Assembly: GCA_001599915.1 (NCBI GenBank)
Contig: BCIG01000026.1
Span: 186,001-250,000, forward strand
Reading direction: 5' to 3'
From: Symbiotaphrina buchneri
Taxonomy: Eukaryota; Ascomycota; Symbiotaphrinales; Symbiotaphrinaceae
DNA length: 64,000 nucleotides
Shown here: in pieces, positions 22,493 through 34,448 of the stretch
How positions within the stretch are numbered: position 1 is the stretch's first letter
How the letters are laid out: every line of letters begins with the position of its first letter
Translations under genes and position numbers: made by a program
Notes under the pieces: generated by a model
Seen by the model: the letters and a program-made list of their open reading frames with translations, nothing else
Databases searched by the model: none
What the model was told of the DNA's origin: nothing

Positions 22493-23353
22493 ATCCTTCA
22501 ATTGGCTTGATATCCACGCCACCTTGGCCTCGCCATTTGATGGGTGAATGGAGGTTGGCCAAAAGGGACGGGGAAGGTTAATGGCATTTTACGTGGCGCA
22601 TTGGCGATGAACAGGACACCTGCCGCTATTGTATCTAGTGGAGGGCATGACTGCCGTCATCCGTGGCGTTTTCATTCTGCTACATGTTGTAATTCGAGAA
22701 AAACTTCAGCCTGCGGCGAATGTCTAAGCGGGCCTGTGTATAGTTGTGACGTGCATATCAAAATCATCAAGACCGAAACCTGTGTGTAATGCAAGTGAGC
22801 CGGCTGTTCTGCATGATGCCTATGCAACAACGTCTCCGTCTCAGTTCTTCGGTGTTAGCCGCCTGGCAGAGCGGGTTATGGCTTCGCAATTTCCACATTT
22901 CTTTAGTGGACCAAGCGCCAGACCCAGACTAATCGCCGTCGCAGTGTTTCGCGCGTCGAGGGCGGCACTGGAGACGTCAGCTACGAGGGCTCCGCACTAC
23001 TGGCCCAGCGTAAGACAAGCCAATTTCGGCTCCAGCAGGTTACCCAGGACCATCATGCGTCCTACCCGCATGTGTAACTCTTGGGTTCCCGTCACCATTC
23101 CAGACGCCTCCCGGAAGAAGGAATAAAATGCCACTGTAGTCTTTCCTCTGAGAGTAGGAACGGTTTGACAATAACTCCTATGCACTAGGGTACAATCGTA
23201 CCTGCGACCAGGGAAAGCGAGGGACTCGAGGAATGATGTGGAACTTTGACGGCACAAACACGCAGTCACAATTGATACCGGCAGCAATTCTGATGCTGGT
23301 TCCCACGCATGCCCATCTCGTGGACACTACTTCTGTGAAACGGTTTCCCGCCG
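22493..23353. other. Spacer with unassigned open frames
   Basis: This 861-bp convergent spacer lies between the GPI gene and PIN4. Both strands carry frames of about 95-126 codons over 22750-23290. The minus-strand frame is followed, after a single stop, by another 50 open codons. None of the translations matches a family I know, so I leave them uncalled. Confidence 0.35.
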
Positions 23354-23893
23354 CTATTTCCTACCCTCGACCATGATGATATGGTATCCAAATCCCGTCT
23401 TCGCTTCTGCATACTTGGGGTTGCCGGTTGTGCTAGGTTCCAGTTCAAAGGCCACCTTTTCGAACGCTGGATCAAGGCTCCCACGAGTCTTCCATCCTAA
23501 CGAACCTCCTGCAAATCATAATGTCAGTGGCAGGAACCTCCGGCGGGTCTCTCATCCCTCGTCGGCTTAGGCACGGGTATCCAGAGATTTGGCACGGGAC
23601 AGACCTTGTCTAGCTTTGTCTTCAGAGAACTCCCTCGCTACTTCATCGAACTTGACGCCGTCTCTCAGCTTAGCCAATGCCTCCTCCTTCTTGGAGTGCT
23701 TCTCGCACTGGGGGCGCCTACCATCAGCGTATCTCCAGTATCAGCAGGTCTAAGTAAAGCTTACCAGAATATGCCGTACATTGATGGATTGGGCGCCCTT
23801 CACCTTGCCTTTCGACTCTTCATCTTCCTTGCCCTTGCCTTTTCCTTTGCCGCCAGAGCTCCCTTTGTCGGCGCCTTTTGACTTGGGGCCCAT
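23354..23893 (-). CDS. PIN4: Parvulin-type peptidyl-prolyl isomerase (PIN4/Par14 family)
   Basis: Three exons give 128 aa; introns lie at 23764-23708 and 23604-23509. After a Gly/Lys-rich basic leader ([20 protein letters not shown]) comes the rotamase domain: [41 protein letters not shown] and FEKVAFELE, ending in [14 protein letters not shown]. There is no WW domain, so it is of the Par14 class and not Ess1/Pin1. Human Par14 associates with pre-ribosomes and chromatin. Yeast has an unrelated protein also called Pin4. The domain is complete. Confidence 0.93.
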
Positions 23894-24184
23894 TGCGTCG
23901 CCAAAGTACCTGTAGACAGCTACGAAGTTTCGTGAGGAGATGATGTGCGGCGTGCTTCAGTTCAAACGCGGGGTCGGCAGTCGGGACTCAGCAGTCGCCG
24001 ATTGGCGAGGGCGGGGCGATTGGCAGCTGTCGAGCTGTCTCACACAAGAGCCGGATAACCAACACGAAGCTGCAAGAACATTCGTCAAGAACCCCAGGGG
24101 TATGGAGAAAGTGGACGGATATATGAGGCAGCATCCGTTAAGAAAGGTTGCATCACAGCTCGTAGGTTGTCCTGAATGGGAGCT

Positions 24185-25013
24185 ATGACAGACAAGCCGT
24201 GCCTACCTGCGTCTTTGGATGAAGCAAGAATTCAATCTCTTGAGCCTTCTGCCTTCTACATCCCAGACTTCATCACCGCGGAAGAAGAACAGTCGATCCT
24301 GCAGAAAGTATAGCGAAGTTCAGGAGTTATACACTGCTCATTCTCCACTAACTGGTCATACCCTTCAGATACAAAGCGCTCCGCTCCCTAGGTGGACCCA
24401 CCTTAGCCATCGCCGCCTGCAGACATATCCTTCAAAGCTGACAGCTAACAATATCTTGCTGGCTTCACCATTGCCTTCTTGGCTTACCAATCCAATAATA
24501 CCACGCCTGCTTTCCATTCCTCAGTCTTCTTCTCCCTATACCCGCATTGACGGAAGCGGTCATATCTTCAGCTCCAGCCCCAGTCAAGCTCCCAACCACG
24601 TCCTGATTAACGAGTATGAGCCTGGCCAAGGGATCATGCCTCATGAAGATGGATCAGCGTACTATCCTGTCGTGTGCACAGTCAGTCTAGGGGCGTCCAT
24701 AGTTCTGGACATCTATAGAAAAAAGGACGGTGGTGAGAGGGACGCCCAAAGCTATGCCAGAATATTACAGGAGCCACGGAGCCTCTTGATTACAACCGAC
24801 AAAATGTACGAGGACTATTTGCACGGGATCGCGGAAATAGACAAAGATGTTGACCTAGGGCCAAAAACAATTGCAAACTGGTCACTGCTTGGTAATCCAG
24901 TACTTTATGAAGAAGGTCGATCCATCAGGCGAACCCGAACTAGTCTGACATACAGAGATGTTCTAAAGGTCTCGAAAGTGGGCAACAGCCTAAGGTTCCT
25001 TGGGAATAAATGA
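24185..25013 (+). CDS. ALKBH6: AlkB homologue 6-like Fe(II)/2-oxoglutarate dioxygenase
   Basis: Two exons give 255 aa; the intron is 24308-24368. The start at 24185 gives MTDKPCLPASLDEARIQSLE and then FYIPDFITAEEE, the entry strand of AlkB folds. Iron ligands are in MPHEDGSAYYPVV (HxD), the distal His is probably in YEDYLHGI, and RTRTSLTYRDV carries the 2-oxoglutarate-binding Arg. The substrate of this subfamily is not settled. The end is convergent with DFG10, with only 55 bp between stops. Confidence 0.92.
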
Positions 25014-25068
25014 TATTGGACAGGTGTCCTAACTTTGGTCGAAAGGGCCTTTTCAATTCCCCGCTCTT

Positions 25069-26089
25069 CTAGTACACTCCAGGTACCATCCTCCATCGCC
25101 CTTCCACTGGCTTCGGTCCGAACTTGGCCCGGTACCATTCTTTGGTATTCTGTGCTGTAGCAGCGAGATTGACAAATGTGAAGATCAAGGCGGTCAGTAG
25201 AGTCTTGTTGAAGATATCCCCTACCGGCGCAGCTATGATTGCCAAAGCAAGATATATCAGACACTCGGCGGTGTAATGAGGACAGAACAGTCTGACGAAG
25301 AGAGGGTGCGATGGGACCGTATACGTCGACAGAGAAGCAAGATAAGCATGGGCATCGTGCTGAGCTCCGCTGGCGAGCAGGAATAAAGGGATCCCGAACA
25401 TGGTTCGGATGGACGGCGCTTGGATAACGAAGAGTTTCGGCGATATTCCCTCCGAGGTCAGGGCAGCTATTTGAGCTTGTGGTCAATGCCTGTCTAGGGT
25501 CTGCTGGCAGGGTACATACGGATTCCTTCCACCCACACAGACATTCCCATAGCCACATAGAAAGCTATGCCAAGCAACCATGGTATGAACCACATCTTCG
25601 CCTTTGATGGCTTTGCAAATATGACAGATTCCCACAGTCGCCTAGTACCTTGGACCAGCATGAGTGCCCATGTCAAAACGACCTGTTCGGTCGTCATGGA
25701 TCGGTTTCCCTTCTGTTGGTTGTGTAGGTGGCATAACCACTGAAAAGCGCGTCCATTCGCAGCAATCTGGAATCCCCAGAAGATAGATGACACGACGGAT
25801 ATAATGTAGAAATGGATAAACCAGCTGTGGGGGACCTGATAGGTTGACACATAGTCCAGCAATTTGCCTATTGGCGTTACTGAAGCTGTTTTCTCGGCCT
25901 TCTCATCATCGACAGTCCTGGATCCGTAGGCTAAGAAACGGTAGCGCAGGGCAGGAAGGGCATTGACGAATAGAACCTGTTGTTTCAGTGTTAACGCAAG
26001 TCTCGTGAGGACTTCGAGGCCGGGGACAGAGTACAGACCGTCGCTGAGGCAAGCAAAAAGAAGCTTCGGAGCGCGAAGGCAGGGTCCAT
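25069..26089 (-). CDS. DFG10: Polyprenol/polyprenal reductase (Dfg10, SRD5A3 family)
   Basis: Three exons give 301 aa; introns lie at 26038-25977 and 25519-25467. I chose the start at 26089 because it yields MDPAFALRSFFLLASAT and splices to VLFVNALPALRYRFLAYGSR. The longer frame from 26135 lacks family resemblance. Several hydrophobic helices are followed by conserved reductase blocks: ASGAQHDAHAYLASL, LFCPHYTAECLIYLAL and the C-terminal EWYRAKFGPKP...RMVPGVY. The enzyme works in the ER membrane in making dolichol for N-glycosylation. Intron 1 starts GTCTGT. The gene is convergent with ALKBH6. Confidence 0.92.
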
Positions 26090-27145
26090 CGTTCGCAATG
26101 GCTATGAATCTTCGACCTCGATATTCGATGCGCATAAACCGAAGGATGTCAGGGAGCGATGACCGCTTATTTATCTCCAGGCCGCAATAGCGGCCAGTGA
26201 TGGTTTGCCTAGCATCCGTGAGTACCGGTGATGATGCGTAAACATAAAAGGCGTCCCAAGGAGGTGGGTGGCTGCTGAATCAATTGATTGTTCATCTGGT
26301 GGGCCTCACTTTGAGGTTCGGTGAGGAAGGGACCACCGGGACTCGCGACTGCCTACTTCACTTAGTGAGGTAGCTTACGAATTGTTCTGGCAAGCAAAGT
26401 CAAGCTAGTCATGCCATTTATATGAATTGCGGGATATGTCGAAATCCCAATCTGAGTTCCAGTTCGCTGATGGCGTCTGACCATCTCTCATGTCAATGAT
26501 GCGGACGCCCGCGGTTTTTTATTCCAGTCGAATCCACCGTCCTGTCCCTGGAATTAACCAGGTTGAGAAGGGCATTCATGCTTTCAGTATAGCTCTATCT
26601 ACACTATAAGAGATGAAAATTTCATCCTTGGTAAATGTCTGGACAGAGAATGACGATGTCACGTTGTGGGCGCGAGACCATTACCTCTCATCTATGCGGT
26701 GGATTCGCTCATACATTTGACGTGCAGCGAGTCCTCGATGACTCGGTCAACCCACATATGTGGCTAAACCAGAAGCGGAGAGACCGCCAACAACACGTCT
26801 AGCCAATCAAACCGTACGCTCAACGGTGATCCAGCAGCCTCTTTACTCTTAGACACGGTCGAAGAACGACCACCAACTCCTTTGCCCTCGGTGACCCTCA
26901 CGCTGCCCCGCAATCCGTGCTTTCAATCGCACCGTGCGGACTAGACAGGAAAGTCCCAATCGCCATCATTGATCCGAAGAACACCACAGGGCGTTGCGAC
27001 GTCCATGCTCTCTAGTCTATTGCGAACAGCAGCCGGGTTTTCTTGCCTCGGTCGCGCCTTTCTCAACGACCTAACACCAGCGTGATCGCCGGTCACACTG
27101 GACAATCATGTTTCGGGAAAGCCGCCTGAAGCCACCGCTCTCGAT
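26090..27145. promoter_or_regulatory. Divergent promoter region DFG10/HOS4
   Basis: This 1,056-bp head-to-head spacer has a CCAATCA box at 26803-26809. A short upstream ORF at 27108-27149 abuts HOS4. No other gene is seen. Confidence 0.5.
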
Positions 27146-27149
27146 ATGA
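27108..27149 (+). promoter_or_regulatory. Upstream ORF overlapping the HOS4 start (ATGA)
   Basis: An ATG with A at -3 opens a 13-codon frame whose TGA (27147-27149) overlaps the HOS4 ATG (27146-27148) as ATGA. This arrangement suits termination-reinitiation control. It matters only if transcription starts upstream of 27108, which the sequence alone cannot show. Confidence 0.45.
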
Positions 27150-30100
27150 CTGATGCTGGTGACACTGAAGCCTCCTCAAGGCTCGCGCCTGGTGGCAATG
27201 GTGTCGAAGCAACCGACCCAGTGGTCACAATGGTAGAGACAAGAGCGGAGGGCCCAGAGTCATCAAAACAGTCGCCAGCGAGCGAGCCAGATCAGCATAT
27301 TTCTGCAGATCTGGAAAAGGATCTGGCTGATGATGCAGGGGCGTTATCGGAGGCTGAGACCATTGTTCTGCCGGGCAAGGCAGAGCCACGGGCGGAAGGA
27401 ACGGATGTGGTGAAACGTGAAGATGGTACTGATGATGGAAGAGAGGTTGAGAGTGACAATTCGGATGGAGATGTGGAAATGGAAGATGTGGGGGCAGGGT
27501 TGCAAAATAGGCGTGGAGAAAACCGGGAAGAGCCAGGACAAGATGCGAGTAGAGAGGGAGAGGGGAACCGTGCTGAATATACAATCCAAAAGAGCACCGA
27601 AGCTCAACATCCGGGTTCGGAAGGAGCGTCGCCTGCAGTCGTAGCCGAACATTTACATCGCCCTGCTGCCGATATTGGTGGATCCCGCTCATCGCCTTCT
27701 CGCGATGCCACTGAAACATACACTGCTGGTTCGCGCAAACGGAAATTTGGCGGTGAATCCGAGAGTGAAGGCACTACCCGTCCCGCGCAACCGCAAGCAC
27801 TGCTCCCACAGGAACAACAACAACAACAACCTTCACGTCCACATTCATCGCATAACACCGGCGCAGACCGTCGAGAAACTCGGAGCGCGACACATGGGCC
27901 GCCACATCGTCCTACTCTTGACCGTTCCCCGTCCCCCCACATGCGAACGCACCGAAGAGCTCGTTCAACTCACTCCATCGATACTCAATCTACGGATGGC
28001 CAACAATTCAAGCGGAGGGCCGTCCAGGATCGCAAGATCTCCGAAGACGGGCATTCCGATTCATCCACTGCTAGCGGCTCGCTCAGCACCCAAGCTCAAC
28101 TAAGAAGAGGGCAACAAAGAGAGATGTCATTTGTGTCGGCGTCCAAGCTGCCAATGCCGCACAAGAAGCACGTCGATGGCATTGGACGGACTCTCCTGGC
28201 AAGAGCAGCAGCGGCAGGGGATCCTGACGTGTTGAAGACGAGACTTACCGAGAGGCCGGAAGACATCAATGTCGCTGATAATGCGGGTAACACTCCCCTG
28301 CAGATTGCGAGCCTGGAAGGTCATACGGAAATTGTTGATATCTTGCTCAAAGCTGGCTGTTCGGTGGACTGCAAGAACAATGATGGTGACACACCACTCA
28401 TTGACGCGATTCAGAATGCCCATGTAGATGTTGTTAATCTCCTTCTCGGGGCAGGTGCAGATCCGCGCGTTGGAACTGTTGATGGCAAGGAACCACTAGA
28501 TGTTCTGGAGGCCGACAGGAAACAAGGCAACATCGAAGACGAGGACTACGACGCAATGAAAGCGGCGGTAGTAGCAGCAAAGGCGACGACTGTCAGGCGT
28601 GTCTCCCAGGACAATGGCAGCAGCAACCCAGGGAGTATCAAAGAGGGGAGCGAACCGGTTCGCGTCTCAGCCGTGGAGAGTCCGCGAGAAGCTTCGCCTA
28701 TGGTGGGCCCTCGAAGCCCTCCACACCAACCCCAAGGCTTGCCTCCGCGACGGAGGACTGGCAGAAGTGAGATTACAAGGAATGACCTGCTCTGGATGAA
28801 GCCCACTCCAGAAAATCTGAGAGATCGTGCTGGAAAGGGCGACATGGTCGGGGTAGGCACTATCCTCAACATGGACTTGAAAGCAGACGCTGAGTCCATG
28901 ATCGCTGCTGCTCGTGGTGGGCACGACGGGGTAATGGAGTTACTCATTGCTATTGGGGGTGCTGATCCAGATCCTGAACCTCTGCTACACTCGTCGAATT
29001 ATAAGCCCGGCTACAACACGCCAATGCTGGCAGCTATCGGGCGCGGTAATGAAAGCGTCATTCAGCTGTTGCTTGCACAACCAGACTTTAATCCCAGGAG
29101 AGAGTACAAGGGCGGTACTTACTACGACATCGCGAAGGAGAGACAAGGCTACAACTGGGAGAGGGAGTATGAAATCCTAAAAAAAGCATACGACGAGTAT
29201 CCCAACAACAAATCACGCAAAGTACGTTCTACTGGGAGTCGGACTTCCAGTTCACCGGAGGCAGTACGTAAGGCAAGGGACAATGTTTCAGATACGAAGT
29301 CTCGCCAACGTAGCAGATCCATGTCTCCATCCACCGCGGGCAGGAAAAAAGGTACGAAGAGTCCTGTAGCAGGTCTTCGTAATTCTGCGCGGGATAGACA
29401 TGCAAGTGAGGAGAATACAGACAAGGCTCGTCGGCGTGACAGTTTGGGTTCAGTTGACCAAGCAAGATCCGGGTTTAAAGCTCGAAGGAGCCAGTCTGGG
29501 AGTATCAAGAGAAGAGGAAGTGAAGCGGCCTTGGCTACTTCTGATGGAGAGGCCTCAAAACGGCCGCGACGGCTGATGTCTGCGAAGCAGCTGAAAATCT
29601 CGCAGGAGAAGAAGCGGCGCGAGAGCATTCTATCCTCTGTCTCTTCGAGCTCTTCCGCACCAAAGGACGATGCAGAGGACAGCGACTCCATCCTCGTCAC
29701 TGCTGACACAGTCAAGAAAGCGACCCCCTTGCCAAAAATTATTGCAGATGACCAGGGTGGTAGCTCTGAATCGCCGATCCGCCCACGTACGGGAGCAGTG
29801 AAAAGAGAACGATCGAGTGACAGCATCGGGTTGGCAAGAGAGGAAATACGGACGAAGAGGCAGCGCAGCAGCGTCAGTCGCAGTCGGTCACGCTCTCGTC
29901 ATTCTAGAGCTGATGAAATGCCGGCTGAGGAACGCAACACGCAGCGAAAGCACAGACATGACAAGCCGGAAGCCGTTTCCGAAGAGTCGAAGAAAGTCTC
30001 TGCAAACGATCTCAAGCCAACGAGGAGCCGACCATTGGCTGAAGGCACTGAGGTTGTCGACGATCACGAGCTCACGAGACCCAAGCAAGAACCTGGTCTT

Positions 30101-31530
30101 TTGGGAGAAGAAGACATTCATCTCCCTGCGGATCACGATGGGAAACCCGACACGTCCAGCAACGCTGCAACCGCCGACGATCGTCGAACTTGCGATCCCC
30201 ACGTCGCAGCTGGTACGGAGAAGGAAAGCAATAGTGTAGCTGATTCTGAGGGGCTGGGCAAGGCGAACTCGGGTGAGAAGCACCCGGAGAACATCGATGA
30301 GCCACTTGAGAAGGAGAGCCAGACCGAACACGTGGCGGTTGATACCCGTGCTCTCCTTGAGGAGGAGTTACGCAAAGAGAAAGAGAGGGAACAGGAAATA
30401 GAGAGGGAAAAGGAAGCGGAAGCTGCCAGGAAGGAAGAAGAACGCAAGGCACAATTAGCGCGCGAAGAGGAAGAAGCAAGGCTTGAACAACAGCGGCGGG
30501 TGCATGAAGCAGAGCGGCTTGCACGCATTGCTCGGGAGGAAGAGGAAGCGCGTAAGCGGCGTGAGGAGGAGTTGCAAAAGCGCCGGGCTGAGTTGGAAAG
30601 ATTGAGACGAGAGGAGCAGGAGCGGAGACGGATCGAGCATGAAGAGCGCGAGAGGCAACAAGAGATCGAGCGGCAACGTCGGCAGCAGGAGGAGGATCTA
30701 CGCCGAAGACAGAAGTTGCCGAACAGTCTTTGCCGTGCTTTCGGCCTAGGCATGGAACAGCTGAAGTCGCCTATTGAAGTCCTGGATCATTGGCTTCCGC
30801 TCTATATCGTCACAACTAGGCAGTTTGATGCCCATTGTTCAGATGATGTGGCTGATGATAGATGGGTCCCGAATTTCCAGGTCGCACCCATTCTCGGCAT
30901 CAAGGACCTCGAACTCTCCCAATGTAAACCTCTCTCCTGACCCACTCATTACCGCATCCTACTAACCGCTTATCTTAGATACGGCTTGGACGAAACGTCC
31001 ATTCACTGAGCGCCATAAGCTGTGTATCTGGAGGATCGCCCGTCGCATGCTGGCAGAAGATATAAAGCCTACGCCAAGTTACCTTTCTCCGCTGGAGCTA
31101 AAATTGCGTGATGAGGAGACAAGGAAAAAGTTCTTTGACATGGAGCATCTATTTTGGGTGAAGGTACGTGAACCGACGACCATGATTCTCGAGTGCTGTT
31201 GGCCCGGTGACTCAGGCTGATTGCTGGCAGCTTTCTGATTTCCTGGACATCGTGCCACGGTTCCCGCATTTGCATGGGCTGGATCTACGGACGCAGCTGG
31301 TGAATGTCGACTATTCCGACGTTCACAACCCAGGGGGCTCTTTACGCTTCCAATTTCCGGAGGGCGCGAAGCAGACGACGCCAGGCAGTAGCCCTCTGGT
31401 CAATGGGGTTGCCAACGGCCTCGAAGAGGCAATCGTCGAGGAGACACCAAGTCATCCTGCCTGGCAGTCGGAGCAGCGGCAGGAAGTGCCCGTTGTGAGG
31501 GGCCAGCCTGTTTTGCGTCTTCCTCGGTAG
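27146..31530 (+). CDS. HOS4: Hos4-like ankyrin protein of the Set3 histone deacetylase complex
   Basis: Three exons give 1,420 aa; introns lie at 30924-30978 and 31164-31230. A disordered acidic N-terminal third is followed by a first ankyrin block near residues 347-445 (GNTPLQIASLEGHTEIVDIL, DGDTPLIDAIQNAHVDVVNL). A second block lies near 553-690 (LRDRAGKGDMVGVGTIL, NTPMLAAIGRGNESVIQLLL, KGGTYYDIAKERQGYNWERE). A basic/Ser-rich linker leads to a long Arg/Glu coiled coil near 1068-1189. The C-terminal domain contains LPNSLCRAFG, ELSQYTAWTKRPFTE and KLSDFLDIVPRFPHL. In yeast Hos4 is a Set3C subunit with Hos2, Set3 and Snt1. The repeat layout and size match the filamentous-fungal Hos4 group as I know it. 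Confidence 0.88.
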
Positions 31531-32090
31531 CATGGCGTTTCGGTTCTGAAGGCGTTGGTTGTAAATGAGGGTATATGACGACTCGAATGGGCATTCTGGG
31601 ATACTCAATGAGACGGACTTTCGACGGTTGGTTTGCAGGGCGCGGCTCATGCAGCAGGAATAGCGGTAACGGGAAAGCACATAGACACGTGCGCTGGCTG
31701 TAGAGTAGTAGCATGAATGTTTGTGCAGAAGCATTAAATGCCTCTGAAGTCTCTCACCAAAAAACATCTTACATAGAATTGAGACACATCAATGTGGTTG
31801 TAGGATCATTATTCACGGATACGTATTACACGCATCTGGTGGTGGTTCATCCTTGTCCCGTTGCTCCATGATTCCGGAAACGGGCCGTAGGTGCACGGGT
31901 ACACATGAAGAATGGTTTCCCCGACATCGTCTCGGTTCCGGCTGCCCTTCACATCCAAGCGCTTCACCACTGGCCATGTTAATGCCGGGACATGACCCCT
32001 CTTCAGCGCACCTCTGATGTGATCTTCCAGCTTCGTCCATCCTTACCAACGCCGGTCTTAGGAGCGATGTGATAGCATCGCACCCTTCTA
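31531..32090. other. Spacer HOS4 / Vid24-domain gene
   Basis: This tandem plus-strand spacer holds the HOS4 trailer and the next promoter. The minus-strand frames over 31340-31770 overlap HOS4 exon 3 and have no family resemblance. Confidence 0.4.
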
Positions 32091-34070
32091 ATGCCTCCCG
32101 CGAACTCGCCATCGGTAGGTGCCTGTCCGATCATGGGGCCTTGGAGCTACGCCGAGTTACAAGATGCCCATCCTTGTTGCCCTTGGCTAAATTTATGCAC
32201 TAGGAGACACAGGATCGGACCCTTCTCAGTGATGGCCATTACAGACCGCAGAGACGTGCAGTTGACTCGCCAGTGCCCGATGCCGATGTGAGCGTACTGC
32301 GCGCCCAAGACGAATCACCCCAAGCCAATGCAGTGACCATCCTCCAATCGCACATCGCACAGCTCGAAGACCACACAAATCAGGTCGAGGGCATGAGAGA
32401 GCGAGTCCGAAATCTGAGACAGGTAGCTCGTCGACAACAAGAGACCGCTGGTCGCAGCGAACGAAGGGTAAATCCGATGAGGCAGCGCTATAGCTTTGAG
32501 CAGCTCCATGATGTCGAAGATCTGAGCGATATCTACGGGGATATGGTCCCTCAGCAACAGTCGTTGTACAACTGGGCACCGGCAACGACAGGAGATAGTA
32601 TGGATGAGGGGATAGACCCAACAACCTCAACTGCGAACGACAGCGCCGTGCAAATGGGCACATATCCTCCCCCGTGGCTGTCACAGTCCACGGCTGGTCG
32701 CGCTGCCACGGATCGGCGGCCGGAAGGGGGTGGTACAAGTTCTGCAAGGTCTGGTATCCACTCGACCGCTTCCCCTTATGGCGATTCTTCCCTTCGAACT
32801 GCAGCCTTACTACAGTCAGTCCGGCGCCAGGCTCGAATGTCTTCTCATTCGAGGAGCTATCTCGAGAGTTATATCCTAGACAGGGACAGAAGGAACTATG
32901 AAAATGAACGAGAGCGAACATCATCCACTAGGACTTCTGGTCCACTGTTCAATCCGTCGGGTCCAAGTGAATCACAGGCTAATTCGAGAGCGCCCAGAGC
33001 GGGGTTGGAGGCCTACCATTGGTATCGCAGTCGCTACCTCGAGGACCCTTCCGAAGATGAGCCTACAAGCTCAACATTGTTCGAGAAGATCGTTCTATAT
33101 CTTGAGCGCATACGAAATCCACAGCTGGCACTGGACTTCTCATCCGAATCCGCGCATATGTCGAAGAAAAAGGTGGATGTGGGATTATTCTATGCAGGCT
33201 TCGTCTATCCTCTGGTCTCTCGCTACGAGATCGACAGCGCGGACTTGATGATGGATACATCAGGGATATTTCCTCCGCCGAGAACATCCTGGCTAGAGAT
33301 GGGAGGCATTTTCACTGGGTCGCAACACGCTGGCCGAGGCTCCCGTGCCCTTGTGCACCCTAGCTCTCTGAATACTTTAGTATCTCAGAGCGAATCGAGG
33401 GCAATCCGTGCAAGGCGGCAGCGTTGGGGCGAACTCGAATCTCCTCATACTCGTACATTTGCAAGTACTGGCTTGCCTTCAGGGTCGTGCGATGACCGGT
33501 GGCCTGTCAAGATCACCATTCATAGTTATGAGCCGGAAGAACTCAGGCTCTCTGGCACCATGGAGGCTTTCAATGTGCCCGATCGGCCTTCGGATACTTC
33601 GAAGCGTAGTATAACGACTTTCTTGGAAGGTGAAATCGTGGATTTTAACCAATATACCCTCGAGACCCAGAGCTTCACCTCGGATACGAAGACGGACGCC
33701 GATAACTGGCGAAAACTGCCACCTTTCAGGGACATGACCGAGGAAGAGATCGCCAAGAGGCTCCTCAGTAGGAGATGGATCGTGGAGGAACTAAACCAGA
33801 AGTGGATCTTGATGAGATGGAAAGGTAAACTCTGCCCCATTGGTGAGCCTAGATCCAGTGAACTTGCTAATAGCATACCTGGTAGAGAAATGTTTCATCA
33901 CACCTTCTGATCGGCGATCCGGCTTGACCATCTCTGGCTTCTACTACATCTCGCTCCGCCGGGAAGATGGTCATATTGATGGCTTGTACTACGATCCGCA
34001 GAGCTCTCCTTACCAGCAACTGTCGCTCGTACCTGAGCGGAGATGCTTTCCCACCTATCAATTCTGCTAG
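32091..34070 (+). CDS. Vid24/GID4-domain protein, likely GID E3 ligase substrate receptor
   Basis: Three exons give 609 aa; introns lie at 32115-32203 and 33825-33885. Exon 1 encodes only MPPANSPS and joins in frame to ETQDRTLLSDGHYRPQ. The last 150 residues carry the Vid24 beta-barrel: WPVKITIHSYEPEELRLSGT, TTFLEGEIVDF, WILMRWKEKCFI and GLTISGFYYISLRREDGHIDG. Gid4-type barrels bind N-terminal degrons and deliver proteins to the GID/CTLH ubiquitin ligase. The N-terminal 400 residues, mostly disordered with a coiled stretch near ILQSHIAQLEDH, make it longer than yeast Gid4, so it may be a divergent receptor. The canonical start of the barrel (FSG) appears replaced by IFTGSQ. Confidence 0.85.
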
Positions 34071-34448
34071 GCTACAGCAACCATCTCTCTTCGGGCGCAT
34101 CTCATTCTGCATATGTGGTGTCTTGGCTTCCAGTATCATCCGGCGTTCGACTGTGAAGGGACAAGCATAGCTGGGGCGCGGTGGATTTTGGGCTTTCGGC
34201 TTTCAGTACATGTAGCACTTTTGGTTGGGTCATGGGAAACAACAATGCTATCCTTGTGATCTTCGTGGCTGGTCGGCGACCTCTAAGATTGATCCTTGTT
34301 TTGTCTAACGGCCCGGTAGATGCTCTCGTAAACCGGTATGGTACAGATTCGCTAGCAATTGCCCACGATGGTAGCTCGAAATTTTGCTTCCTTTGCCCGA
34401 CGCCCATGCCATGAACCTCTAACCAGAGCCGCTTCCAGTGAATCGAAT
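34071..34448. other. Convergent spacer, no gene seen
   Basis: This holds the 3' ends of the Vid24-domain gene and RPS12 facing each other. Only trailers are expected and nothing else is recognised. Confidence 0.4.

Noticed and set aside
25494-26135. DFG10 start at 26135
   Set aside because: The longer frame reads through what is clearly an intron (26038-25977); the alternative start at 26089 in another frame gives the family-like membrane N-terminus.
27225-27942. Long minus-strand frames opposite HOS4
   Set aside because: They mirror low-complexity HOS4 coding sequence and have Ser/Cys-rich translations with no family resemblance; HOS4 itself is well supported.
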